A DNA stretch of 64,000 bases from Pelagicoccus sp. SDUM812005 (lineage in GTDB: Bacteria > Verrucomicrobiota > Verrucomicrobiia > Opitutales > Opitutaceae). Within the stretch, counting starts at the first letter, position 1. Each line of letters starts with the position of its first letter. Position numbers and translations under genes: made by a program. Shown here one piece after another: positions 36,713-48,180 of the stretch. The stretch spans positions 62,001 to 126,000 of the forward strand of contig NZ_JARXIA010000003.1 in assembly GCF_031127875.1 (NCBI RefSeq), written 5' to 3'. The notes beneath the pieces were generated by a model. It saw nothing but the letters and a program-made list of their open reading frames with translations. It searched no databases and was not told the DNA's origin.

Positions 36713-38639
36713 GCGGAGGCGTGAGAGCGTCGGGGTGCTTCTCGACGTAGGCTTTCAGCATGGCGCGGGCGATCGGGGCTGCGTGTACGCCGCCGAAGAA
36801 GTTTTGGTTCAGGACTTGGCCTTCGATGATGACGGCGAGCGAAACCTGCGGGTCTTCGACCGGGGCGAAGGCGACGATCCAAGCGAGTTCTATTTTGCCG
36901 CCGTCTTTGCGTACTTCGGCGGTGCCTGTTTTTGCGGCGATGGAGAGGCCGTCCACTTTGATTCGATAGCTGCTGCCCATGGTTGCGGAACCGACCATGC
37001 CCTTGACGAGGATCTGGTGTTGTTCCGGGGTGAGCCCGGTTGGTTTAGGGGGCGGGCGCTGGGCGGCTTGCTGGGGGCTGAGGCGAAGGATGCTGGGTTT
37101 GGTGACGATTTCATTGCGTCCGACGCTGGCGGCGAAAACGGCCATCTGCAGGGGAGTGAGTCGCGTGAAACCTTGCCCGATGGCCAGGTTGGTGTCGTCG
37201 CCCGCATACCAACCTTGGCCGATACGCTTGCGTTTCCAGTCTTTGGTGGGAACGAGCATGGAGCCGGTTTCATGAGGAAGGTCGATGCCGGTGCGATTGT
37301 TCAGGCCCCAGTAGGTGGCCTCGTTGCTGATGATGTCGACTCCGGTGTCGAGGCCGGCGAGGTAGAAGTAGACGTTGCAGCTGTCGCGAATGGCTTCCCA
37401 AAGGATCTCCTCTTGGTGACCGCTTTGTTTCCAGCAACGTTGAACTGCTCCGCTGGAGAAGCGGTAGTAGCCGGGGCAGTAGTGTTCCGTTTCCGCGGTG
37501 AGGGTATTGGCCTTTAGGGCGGCGGCGGAGGTAAGCAGCTTGAAGGGGGAGCCGGGAGGGTAGACGCCTTGGATGGCTCGGTTTTGCAGGCCGCTGTTCT
37601 CCTTCATCTTAGCGTAGGTTTCGTTGCTGATGAAGGGGGTGGTGTCGTTCAGGTCGTAGTCGGGCTTGCTGACCATGGCCAGGACTTCGAGCGTATTGGC
37701 GTCCAGCATGACGGCGGCGCCGATGTTTTCCTTTTCGACGTTCTCCTTCTTGTCGAAGTATTTGAAGGCTTCCTCGGCAGCGGTTTGGATGTCGATATCG
37801 AGGGAGAGCTGGATGTCGTTGCCTTTGGTCGGGTAGCGGCGCTCCTGGCTTTCGACTTGGAAGCCGTAGGGATCAACCACCCAGATTTCCATTCCCATCT
37901 CGCCTTGCAGAATGTCGTCGAATTGCTTTTCCACGCCGGAGCGGCCGAAGGTGCCTTTTTCGGCGAAGGTGGTGAGGTCTTCGCCGGGGAGCCCTTCGTC
38001 AGGCGTTAAAATGGTTGAGGAAACGTATCCAAGTGTATGGGACGCGGTCGATTCGTAGGGATAGTTTCGTTGGTTGGATACATAGACTTGGACAGGAGAC
38101 TGCACGGGGAGCGACTCGAGCAGGACGGCGAATTCCTCGCGCGTGAGGTCGTCGATAATCGGAAAGGGGAGCAGCGGGTTGTAGTTGAGGTGGGTGGACA
38201 CTTTTTCCACGTCGACCTTGTCCTCGCGACCCAGCATGCGGTTTACGTCGTCGAGGTAGGTTTGGATGACGTTGGCGCGAGCCTGCTTTTGCAGGCGTCC
38301 GGTCTTGTAGTCCTCGTTCCGCTCCCGGTAGTCGCGCACGAGGATTCGGTATTCGTTGCGGAAGGCTTTGCGTACGCCGGCGTCGGAGAGGTAGACGACG
38401 GCGGAGAATTTTGGCTTGTTGCCGACGAGGAGGCGTCCTTCGCGATCGTAGATGTTGCCGCGGGGGGCGGGCGTGACGATGCGGCGGTGGTTTTGCACCT
38501 TTACCCGCTCGGAGAACTCGTCGGTTTCGATGAGCTGGCGATAGCCGACGGCGCCCAGCAGGGTGGCGATCATGAGGGCAAGCATGCCGTAGAAGAGGAG
38601 CAGGCGCCCCTGGTACTTCATCTTTTCCTCTGCCTTCAT
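36687..38639 (-). CDS. mrdA: Penicillin-binding protein 2 (class B transpeptidase)
   Basis: Peptidoglycan transpeptidase of the elongation complex. The 650-residue protein has a membrane anchor (about 11-31), the pedestal domain with PAPRGNIYDREGRLL, and the transpeptidase domain. Active-site motifs are S364-P-F-K367 (PPGSPFKLLT), S420-C-N422 and KTG in AAKTGTAEV. The first ATG at 38639 overlaps the mreD stop; a second Met is at residue 7. It ends the mreBCD-mrdA operon and its last 26 bases overlap the convergent transglutaminase gene. Confidence 0.95.
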   Translation of the reverse strand: MKAEEKMKYQGRLLLFYGMLALMIATLLGAVGYRQLIETDEFSERVKVQNHRRIVTPAPRGNIYDREGRLLVGNKPKFSAVVYLSDAGVRKAFRNEYRILVRDYRERNEDYKTGRLQKQARANVIQTYLDDVNRMLGREDKVDVEKVSTHLNYNPLLPFPIIDDLTREEFAVLLESLPVQSPVQVYVSNQRNYPYESTASHTLGYVSSTILTPDEGLPGEDLTTFAEKGTFGRSGVEKQFDDILQGEMGMEIWVVDPYGFQVESQERRYPTKGNDIQLSLDIDIQTAAEEAFKYFDKKENVEKENIGAAVMLDANTLEVLAMVSKPDYDLNDTTPFISNETYAKMKENSGLQNRAIQGVYPPGSPFKLLTSAAALKANTLTAETEHYCPGYYRFSSGAVQRCWKQSGHQEEILWEAIRDSCNVYFYLAGLDTGVDIISNEATYWGLNNRTGIDLPHETGSMLVPTKDWKRKRIGQGWYAGDDTNLAIGQGFTRLTPLQMAVFAASVGRNEIVTKPSILRLSPQQAAQRPPPKPTGLTPEQHQILVKGMVGSATMGSSYRIKVDGLSIAAKTGTAEVRKDGGKIELAWIVAFAPVEDPQVSLAVIIEGQVLNQNFFGGVHAAPIARAMLKAYVEKHPDALTPPPTASVALP

Positions 38640-39172
38640 CGAGCTTCTCGCTGTTCCTCTGCTAAGTTGATACCGAATATCGAAAGCACTCCGACCTGGG
38701 TGTCGAAGAACGTTCGGTTGATTACTAGGACGACAAGCGTGCTGGCTAAAAGGTTCAGGGCAAGTGGTCCGAAATGGATGGCTTCGAGGCTGAGGTAGCG
38801 CATGGCCCCGAAGGTGTAGGCGCCGTAGGAGGCTAGGTTGAGCAGCACGGAGGTGACGAGGGCGGATGCGGTGATTTCCCTGCGCACGCGGGAACGGAGC
38901 AGGTGGGCGACGGTGAAGAGGGTGAGGCTGGCGATGAGGGTGAAGCCGAAGGGCAGGGGCAGTTTGCTGTCGATGACTAGGCTTACGGGAATGAGGGAGA
39001 GCAGCCCTTGCTTGTAATTCAGCTCCAGGGCGCTGAAGGAAATGAGCATGCCGAGGACAAAAAGCTGAATGCCGTAGGGTGAGAGGTAGTGGTTGAGCTG
39101 GGTTAGAAAGAAGAGGGTGACGTAGTGTCCGATCGAAACCAGGACCCAGCGGTTGTTGGAAAAGCTGATCAT
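38636..39172 (-). CDS. mreD: Rod shape-determining protein MreD
   Basis: A 178-residue membrane protein with about five hydrophobic segments that fills the usual mreD position. Sequence conservation in MreD is weak, so position counts heavily: it overlaps mreC and mrdA by four bases each. The central VSLVIDSKLPLPFGFTLIASL part resembles MreD helices. It belongs to the elongasome with MreB, MreC and PBP2. Confidence 0.82.
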   Translation of the reverse strand: MISFSNNRWVLVSIGHYVTLFFLTQLNHYLSPYGIQLFVLGMLISFSALELNYKQGLLSLIPVSLVIDSKLPLPFGFTLIASLTLFTVAHLLRSRVRREITASALVTSVLLNLASYGAYTFGAMRYLSLEAIHFGPLALNLLASTLVVLVINRTFFDTQVGVLSIFGINLAEEQREAR

Positions 39173-40005
39173 TGTTCCGGTGGGATTTGGATCATGACCG
39201 CCACTTCGGTGAGGGAAGCGAGGCGTTCGTCGAGCTGCACCTCGCCTTCGAAGAACATTCCGCCGGCCCCGTTGTTGAGGCGTCGGATTTCGCCGACCCG
39301 AATGCCGGCCGGATAGACCCCGCCCATTCCCGAGGTGACCAGCACGGGGAGATTGTCCCTATCCGCGATTTGGATGTCGACGGGAATGAACTCGGCGATG
39401 CCGACCGGTTTGGCGAAGGACTCGGCTCCGCCTCCGCGGTAGCTCATGGGACGGTTGTCCCCTTCGATGACCACGGCCAGGCGAAGGTGGTTGTTGCTGA
39501 TAATATCGACGACGGAGGTGTAGGCGTGTACCTCGCTGACCCGGCCGACCACTCCGCCTACGAAGACGACGGGGGCTCCCACGGGGATGCCGTAGTCTCG
39601 GCCTTTGCGAATGACGATACGCTGCCACCATGCGTTGAAGTCGCGTTCCACCACGCGAGCGATCTCGTATTGGTAGTCCGGACGGGAAGGGAGTTGCAGG
39701 AGGTTTTCGAGGCGGGCGATCTCGTTCTTGAGAGTATTGTTCTCAAGGGCGGTGAGTTCGTAGGCGGCGTTGAGCCGAGCTAGGCCTTGCCCTGCTTCGT
39801 AGAGCTCGTTCTTGGACTTGGTGCGAGCGGCCCAGAAGTCCTGCAGGTCGCGCACGTAGGAGCTAGTGAGCGAGATGGGCGCTTGGAACTCGTAGAAGCT
39901 CGTCTTGGCGAAGGCCTTGAAGACCACGGGGAGCGTGAGCCAAGCCATGGTCGCGACTCCAAGGACGATGAGAGGCTTGAATTGACCGAGTCGCTTTCTG
40001 TACAA
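39169..40005 (-). CDS. mreC: Rod shape-determining protein MreC
   Basis: Periplasmic scaffold of the elongation machinery. The 278-residue protein has a short basic tail, a membrane helix at about 11-28, a coiled coil (about 65-100; LYEAGQGLARLNAAYELTALENNTLKNEIARLENLLQ, seen in pieces) and a beta-domain with IVIRKGRDYGIPVGAPVVFVGGVVGRVSEVHAYTSVV and VTSGMGGVYPAGIRVGEI. Both pairs of blocks are typical. The start is TTG 40005; no ATG precedes the membrane helix. Confidence 0.93.
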   Translation of the reverse strand: MYRKRLGQFKPLIVLGVATMAWLTLPVVFKAFAKTSFYEFQAPISLTSSYVRDLQDFWAARTKSKNELYEAGQGLARLNAAYELTALENNTLKNEIARLENLLQLPSRPDYQYEIARVVERDFNAWWQRIVIRKGRDYGIPVGAPVVFVGGVVGRVSEVHAYTSVVDIISNNHLRLAVVIEGDNRPMSYRGGGAESFAKPVGIAEFIPVDIQIADRDNLPVLVTSGMGGVYPAGIRVGEIRRLNNGAGGMFFEGEVQLDERLASLTEVAVMIQIPPEQ

Positions 40006-40048
40006 GGCTCAATCCTTCGCTTTGGGGGCGTTCCAGGAGGCAGCAGCG

Positions 40049-41086
<1,038 letters not shown>

Positions 41087-41246
41087 CTAAGATGCTCAAT
41101 AAAAGGACCTTTCGAAGCAAGTGTTTAAACGCGAAGCGAGGCAAATGCATTTTTGATCGGGGAAGGTTTTATTTGGAGGCTGCGGGAAAGGCTTTCCAGC
41201 TAGCTTGGATAGGTGCCGCGGGGCGAAGTTCCCTGCGTCGGGGCAT

Positions 41247-41281
41247 GAAAAAGCCAGTCGCCTCCGAGGAGGGACTGGCTG
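41247..41281 (-). terminator. Intrinsic terminator of tatA
   Basis: On the minus strand, AGCCAGTC and GACTGGCT close a stem whose interior (CCTCC...GGAGG) can also pair, followed by a T run. It lies 36 bases after the tatA stop and separates it from mreB. Confidence 0.88.
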
Positions 41282-41316
41282 CAAAGTGTATTTAAGATTC
41301 GGAGACGGATGCCGCG

Positions 41317-41574
41317 CTACTTTTCGGTGGTGGACTTTTCCTTTTCCACGCTGGGCTTGGGAGCGCTTGACTTGGGCTCCTCTTCGATCGCGTTGCGGAC
41401 CTCTTCCTCGATGTTGCTGGTGGCCTTTTTGAATTCCTTGATGGACTTGCCGACTCCGCGGGCGAGCTCGGGGAGCTTCTTGGCGCCGAAGAGTAGGATG
41501 AAGATCACGATTACGATGGTGATCTCCGGCCAACCCATGTTCATGAATCCGAGTACTGCGTTACTTGCTTGCAT
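41317..41574 (-). CDS. tatA: Twin-arginine translocase subunit TatA/E
   Basis: Pore-forming Tat subunit. The 85-residue protein shows the single membrane helix (about 17-33; [21 protein letters not shown]), the [12 protein letters not shown] hinge and amphipathic helix, and a charged tail. tatB and tatC are not adjacent, so this single-gene setup depends on a tatC elsewhere. Upstream is rpoD on the same strand, but a 72-base gap makes co-transcription uncertain. Confidence 0.93.
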   Translation of the reverse strand: MQASNAVLGFMNMGWPEITIVIVIFILLFGAKKLPELARGVGKSIKEFKKATSNIEEEVRNAIEEEPKSSAPKPSVEKEKSTTEK

Positions 41575-41646
41575 CTAGATGTGGTTGAATCGTTAGGGCT
41601 CCCCCGTGTAAAGCCAATTTGGCGGGAGAGCGGGTGGCGAAGCTGG

Positions 41647-43377
<1,731 letters not shown>

Positions 43378-43398
43378 GTTGCTGGGTCTGGTGCTGTC

Positions 43399-45285
43399 TT
43401 ATGAAAATAAAGAACCAATCTGAGGCGGTTTATGCTTCAGTTGGTTTAATGCAAATAGTTCTCCGAGGAGGGCACTAGCGGCGGGATGGTCATTGGTTGC
43501 CTCTTTTCTTCCGATTTCAAGTCTTATTTCCTTGCTCTTTCGATCTACGAACTTGATGGCCAGTTGCTTGAGGGCTTCGTTTGCGAATCGTTCTGGGTTT
43601 TCTTGCGGTTTGGCCTCGAAGTAGATGGAGGAAGCTAGCCTTTTCTGATCGGCGCTTTCGAGGTGTTCATTAAGGGAATCGGGTCCTTCCCACATGTCGT
43701 TGAGGAACTCGTTAAGCACGAAGTCGAGCAACTTCCCTTCGGGCAACGTATTGTCAATCCACTCGGGGTCAACTACGTGGGCCACTTGGCTGCCGAGCTC
43801 CGGCTCGATCATGCAAAGCGCGAGCAGGTCGTGCTCCACGGAATAGACCGCCTTGCGGCGGGTTGGTTCGTTGGGGGCCGCGATTTGCGGGGATTGCTGA
43901 GGCGGGGGAGCGGGCGGCGGTGGCGGGGCGGGGCGGGCGTGCTCCACTTGCTGGCCGGTGAAGCGCTGGAAGTCGGAGAGGGTGGCGTCCTCGTCGAGCT
44001 CGAAGGCGGCGGCGGCTTGCTTGACGAATTCGATCTTTGCCGCTTCGGAATCGGCCTTCTCTATAATAGAGAAGACTTCGCGAATGGCCTTGGCCTTGCC
44101 TTGGGGTGTGAGGCGTTCGTCCTGGGGCATGTGGGCCTTGCAGGCGAAGGGGATGGGCTGGAGCTCGCGTTGGAGCAGTGCGTCGAGGGCTTCGCGGCCG
44201 CCTTCCCGAAAGATGTCGTCTGGGTCTTCCTTGTCGGTGAGGGGGATGAAGGCCGCTTCCACACCTTGGGCGAGGGCGAGCGGCAGCATGCGCAAGGCGG
44301 CCTTTTGGCCGGCGGAGTCGCCGTCGAGCAGGACAATCAGGCGCGGTTCGTAGCGCTTGAGGAGGCGGAGCTGGGATTCGGTGATGCCGGTGCCTTGGGG
44401 GGCGACGGAGGTCTTGATGCCCACCGACCAGCAGCGGATGGCGTCGAGCTGGCCTTCGACCATGACGAAGGGGCTTTCCGGCTTGGCCTCCATGCGGGCT
44501 CGGTCGAGGTTGAAGAGCAGGTTGCCTTTGTGGAAGATGGGGGTTTCCGGGGAATTGATGTATTTCGCCTCGTGGCTGGGGTCGTCCTTGGGGGTGATCT
44601 CCAGTTGGCGAGCGGTGAAGGCGGTGACGCGGCCTTGGTGGTCGCGGATGGGGATCATCAAGCGGCCGCGGAAGCGGTAGCCCATGCGGTGCGGGTCGAT
44701 GCCGCGCTTGGCGTAGAAGAGGCCGCAGGCTTCCATGGCTTCTTTGGAAAAGCCTTTTTTTACGGCGAGTTCGCCGAGCTTGACGCTGTTGATCGGGGCG
44801 AAGCCGATCTTGAATTCCTCAGCGGTCTCGAGGGAGAACTGGCGTCCTTCGACCCAGTACTTGCGGATCCACTCGCCCGCTTTGTCGCTGGCGAGGAACT
44901 GTTCTCGGAAGAAGTCGGTGGCGAGCTCGTGCAGGTCGAAGAGCTCTTGGCGGAGGCTGCGTTCCTCGCGGGCCCGGCTGTTTCCCTGTTCGTACTCGAG
45001 CTCGAAGTTGAAGCGTTTGGCGAGCGTCTCGACGGCTTCGGTGAAGGTGAGGCGCTCGGTTTCCATCACGAAGGCGATGGCGTCGCCGGAATTGCCGGAG
45101 CTGAAGCACTTGTAGAAGCCCTTGTCGGGAGAGACGTAGAAGGAGGGGGTCTTCTCGTTGTTGAAGGGGCTGAGCCCTTTGTAGTCCGCCCCGGCTTTCT
45201 TCAACGCGACTTCGCGCGAGACGACATCGTATATATTGATGCGGTCTTTGAGATCGCGAATGCTGCTGGGTTTGATTGCTGGCAT
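43399..45285 (-). CDS. dnaG: DNA primase with a degenerate zinc ribbon
   Basis: Makes RNA primers for replication. From ATG 45285 it has 628 residues; the upstream in-frame extension to 45372 overlaps the preceding gene and is not conserved. The N-terminal zinc ribbon is recognisable (YKGLSPFNNEKTPSF and FYKCFSSGNSGDAI), but of the four ligands of CHC2 only Cys60 remains; Ser39, Asn42 and Ser63 replace Cys, His and Cys. The catalytic Toprim core is normal (VEGQLDAIRCW, VLLDGDSAGQKAALRM, with the acidic residues). The C-terminal half with a Pro-rich linker should bind the replicative helicase. It is co-directional with rpoD. Confidence 0.93.
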   Translation of the reverse strand: MPAIKPSSIRDLKDRINIYDVVSREVALKKAGADYKGLSPFNNEKTPSFYVSPDKGFYKCFSSGNSGDAIAFVMETERLTFTEAVETLAKRFNFELEYEQGNSRAREERSLRQELFDLHELATDFFREQFLASDKAGEWIRKYWVEGRQFSLETAEEFKIGFAPINSVKLGELAVKKGFSKEAMEACGLFYAKRGIDPHRMGYRFRGRLMIPIRDHQGRVTAFTARQLEITPKDDPSHEAKYINSPETPIFHKGNLLFNLDRARMEAKPESPFVMVEGQLDAIRCWSVGIKTSVAPQGTGITESQLRLLKRYEPRLIVLLDGDSAGQKAALRMLPLALAQGVEAAFIPLTDKEDPDDIFREGGREALDALLQRELQPIPFACKAHMPQDERLTPQGKAKAIREVFSIIEKADSEAAKIEFVKQAAAAFELDEDATLSDFQRFTGQQVEHARPAPPPPPAPPPQQSPQIAAPNEPTRRKAVYSVEHDLLALCMIEPELGSQVAHVVDPEWIDNTLPEGKLLDFVLNEFLNDMWEGPDSLNEHLESADQKRLASSIYFEAKPQENPERFANEALKQLAIKFVDRKSKEIRLEIGRKEATNDHPAASALLGELFALNQLKHKPPQIGSLFS

Positions 45286-45319
45286 GTGGGGCCCGACGAG
45301 GCTGCGCGGAGAATCCGGA

Positions 45320-46852
45320 TCAGTTGCCGTTTTGCAAGTACTGTTTCGCCTCTTCGTATCCGGGCGCTCCACGAGGGGCGATAGACATGAAATCTCGGTA
45401 GGCGGCAGCGATAATGGAGCGCGGGGCGTTCGCGTTGCGCAGGGTCTGGGCGAGGGTGAGCGCGATGGCCGGGCTTTGGGGGAAAAGGAGTCGAAGGGCT
45501 TTGATTTCCTCGAGAACGCGGGTGGTGTTCTGCGTTTTGATTAAGGTCTGGAGGTACTGGTTGGCGATGACCTCGGAGCGGGGAGCCCGGCTCTTGGCCT
45601 GCAGGATGGTATTCTCCGCGTCGTACCAGTTGCCGAGGGCGTAGTAGGCTTGGGAGAGGCGGTACCAAACTTGCGGATCGTTGTCGTTGTTGCCGAGCAG
45701 TTCCCAGTAGAGGGAGATGGCCTCGTTGTAGTTGCCGGCTTCGAAGGCGGAGATCGCTTGTTCGTAGGGGCTGAGGGCGAGGCTGTTGCCTTTTTCGGCG
45801 GGACCGGCGGGACCGTCGGGCGGGGTGGAAGCGGTGTTGGCGGGCGGGTCGCCCTCGTCGTCGAATAGGGCGAAGGGCAGCTTTTGCGCGGGAGCGTCGC
45901 CGGGGGCTGGTTTCGGAGCGGCTTCGTTTTGGTTCGGTTCGGTCGGTTGCTGGGCAGCTACGGTATTTGCCAGCTGTTCCGCCTGGCGTTTCGCGGCGGC
46001 TTCTTCTTCGGCGATCCGTTGAGCCTCCAGCTCCTCGCGTTCCTTTTCCAGCTCGGCGGCTGCGGCGGCGATTTCGCGGCGGGCGCGGTCCCAGCTGTCT
46101 AGAACTGTCTTCGATTCTTGGATACGGGGATCGCTGAGGTCGGAGCCGTAGCGCTGGCCGTACTGGGTGAGCCAGATGGTGGCTTGCTGGAATTGCTTGA
46201 GCGAGGTCTCGAGCTTGATGAGTTCGGCGAGTGCGTCCTTGGAGGCGCCGTCGTCGCCGTAGGCGGCGGCTTGGCTGAACCAAGAGCGGGCTTGGGCGGT
46301 GTTGCGGCTGGCGAGGTAGAGCTCGCCCAGCTTGAGGGCCGGCTGGGAGGAGGGAGTGATTTCGTTCCACTTGCCGGCGGCTTTGATGGCGTCGGTGAGC
46401 TTGCCGAGCTTTTCGTTTTCCAAGGCGACGGCTTTCCAGGCGAGGAAGTCGCCGGCGTGGTTTTTGAGGTAGGATTCGAAGGCGGTCACGGCGGCCTGGC
46501 TCTGGCCGAGGCTGGCCCGGATTTCGCCGATCTTTACCCAGAGCTGGTCGGCCTCGGGATCGAAGCGGACGGCCTCCTCGAAATGGGCGGCTGCTTCCTC
46601 CAGCTTACCGGCGTTTTGCAAGGCCCGGGCTAGGGCGATGCGGAGCTCGTTGGAGTCGGGAAAGGAGTCGAGGCCTTCGCTCAGGATCTCGATGGCGAGG
46701 TCGGAGCGGTCCGCGAAGAGCGCTTCGTTGGCCTCGATCTGGACGGACTGGATCCGCTCCTCGCGGCTGGCGCAACCGCTGATGATGGCGGCGATACCGG
46801 CGATGATAAGGAGTGTCAGGGCGCGTCTGAGCGACTTGGGAAAGGTGGACAT
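45320..46852 (-). CDS. TPR-repeat lipoprotein
   Basis: A 510-residue exported lipoprotein. The signal sequence ends with the lipobox ISGC, predicting lipidation of Cys27. Two TPR arrays (about 35-230 and 390-500) have units such as LDSFPDSNELRIALARALQNAGKLEEAAAHFEEAVRFDP. Between them is a charged helical stretch (ELEKEREELEAQRIAEEEAAAKRQ) and a Pro/Ala-rich linker. It likely scaffolds envelope complexes. It lies 34 bases upstream of dnaG on the same strand, an unusual partner for replication genes. Confidence 0.85.
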   Translation of the reverse strand: MSTFPKSLRRALTLLIIAGIAAIISGCASREERIQSVQIEANEALFADRSDLAIEILSEGLDSFPDSNELRIALARALQNAGKLEEAAAHFEEAVRFDPEADQLWVKIGEIRASLGQSQAAVTAFESYLKNHAGDFLAWKAVALENEKLGKLTDAIKAAGKWNEITPSSQPALKLGELYLASRNTAQARSWFSQAAAYGDDGASKDALAELIKLETSLKQFQQATIWLTQYGQRYGSDLSDPRIQESKTVLDSWDRARREIAAAAAELEKEREELEAQRIAEEEAAAKRQAEQLANTVAAQQPTEPNQNEAAPKPAPGDAPAQKLPFALFDDEGDPPANTASTPPDGPAGPAEKGNSLALSPYEQAISAFEAGNYNEAISLYWELLGNNDNDPQVWYRLSQAYYALGNWYDAENTILQAKSRAPRSEVIANQYLQTLIKTQNTTRVLEEIKALRLLFPQSPAIALTLAQTLRNANAPRSIIAAAYRDFMSIAPRGAPGYEEAKQYLQNGN

Positions 46853-47044
46853 TTAGAAGAAAGGCGGTCTGGATTGCGGGCGTCTACGGGTTTTCCGATA
46901 CAATCAACGAAGGTTGTAGTGAGGCGGGCCGATTTTTGACAACTTTTATTTGCTTACGCTGTCAGGGTTGTGCGAGTTCCGAATTGATCCCCCTTGGAAT
47001 CAATCGCAGTCTCCCTCCGTTTCCCTCAAAGAGTTTTGCCTCAC

Positions 47045-48154
47045 GTGACTAAAACCTTCCCCATCTTCTTTTCGACCAAGCTCCGACGTTTCCTTCGGAG
47101 AAGGACCTTGCTCGTCTCTGCCGCTTTGTTGCTTGGCGCGGTCGCGTCGCTGCCCGCTCAGGACCAAGAGCAGCTCGATCTGTTTGCGGAAGCGCCGCCG
47201 CCGCCTTCGAACCGCGTATTCGAATACAAGATGAACGCTTTCGACCTGGAGCATTATTCGGAAGCGGTCGAGGACATGATCGGCCTGTTCGAGCAGGCGA
47301 ACCAAAAGAAGTTGGCGAAGGGGGCCAAGGGGCGGGTGGGCCTCAAGGTCTACAGCGATTCGGGGCCGGGCTTGAGCACGCCGGAGCCGCTGGTGGAGGC
47401 GGTGGTACGCGCCCTCGAGAAGCGCGGCTTCGCCCGCAACGAGATCTTCATAATCGGCATGAGCGCCATCAATCTGCGCGATTCCGGCTTCCTGCCGCCT
47501 TTGAGCAAGCGAGCTTACGATTTCCATCAAGTCTTCGTGCGTTCGTTGGATTCGGGGCAGTACTACCACGAGAAGTGGTTTTACGACAGTCCCTTGCCTG
47601 CGAAGTCGGCCAAGTACTGGATCAACGTGGCCCAGGAGAACCCGTTTCCCGCCAAGGACGAGGACGAGCTGGCCCGCAAGAGCTACCTGCCGGTTCCGCT
47701 GCTGCACGAGGTCGACTTTTGGATCAACCTGCCGTGCTATTCCGACCATCCGGTTTTGGGGGTAAACGGAGCCTTGATGAATGCGACTTTGTGGAACGCC
47801 AGCAATACGACTCGCTTTCTCAACAGCCCGGCTAACGCGCCGGTCGCGGTCGCGGAGATGGGGGCCATTCCGGAGCTACGCGAGACTTGGCAGCTCAACA
47901 TCGTGAGCCTCGAGCGCTATCAGTACATCGGCGGGCCGGTTTTCAATTCGCTCTATACCGTTTCCGAACCGTACGTCCTGCTCAGCGACAATCCGGTGAT
48001 GCTGGACTCGCTCATGGCGGAGCGCATCAATCGGCACCGCTCGAAAAATGGGTTTGCTCCCTTGCCGGAACAGATGAAGATCCTCGAGTTTTCCGAGCAG
48101 CTCGGATTGGGCGATAGAGACATTGCGTTGATGGACCTGATTCGGGCTAACTAG
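47045..48154 (+). CDS. Exported DUF362-like protein
   Basis: A 369-residue protein from GTG 47045 (a TTG at 46994 is an alternative) that starts with a basic, Arg-rich stretch and a hydrophobic signal, RRRTLLVSAALLLGAVASLPAQ, possibly recognised by Tat. The mature part resembles DUF362: VGLKVYSDSGPGLSTPEPLVEAVVRALEKRG and, near the centre, DFWINLPCYSDHPVLGVNGALMNATLW. DUF362 proteins often carry iron-sulfur clusters, but only one Cys is seen here. The function is not known to me. It is divergent from the TPR lipoprotein gene and upstream of aroB. Confidence 0.7.
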   Translation: MTKTFPIFFSTKLRRFLRRRTLLVSAALLLGAVASLPAQDQEQLDLFAEAPPPPSNRVFEYKMNAFDLEHYSEAVEDMIGLFEQANQKKLAKGAKGRVGLKVYSDSGPGLSTPEPLVEAVVRALEKRGFARNEIFIIGMSAINLRDSGFLPPLSKRAYDFHQVFVRSLDSGQYYHEKWFYDSPLPAKSAKYWINVAQENPFPAKDEDELARKSYLPVPLLHEVDFWINLPCYSDHPVLGVNGALMNATLWNASNTTRFLNSPANAPVAVAEMGAIPELRETWQLNIVSLERYQYIGGPVFNSLYTVSEPYVLLSDNPVMLDSLMAERINRHRSKNGFAPLPEQMKILEFSEQLGLGDRDIALMDLIRAN

Positions 48155-48180
48155 CCACTTATCAGATTTTTGAATACGCC

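Noticed and set aside
43663-45384. 573-residue open frame opposite dnaG
   Set aside because: Shadow of the primase gene; Glu/Gly/Val-rich composition with no domain.
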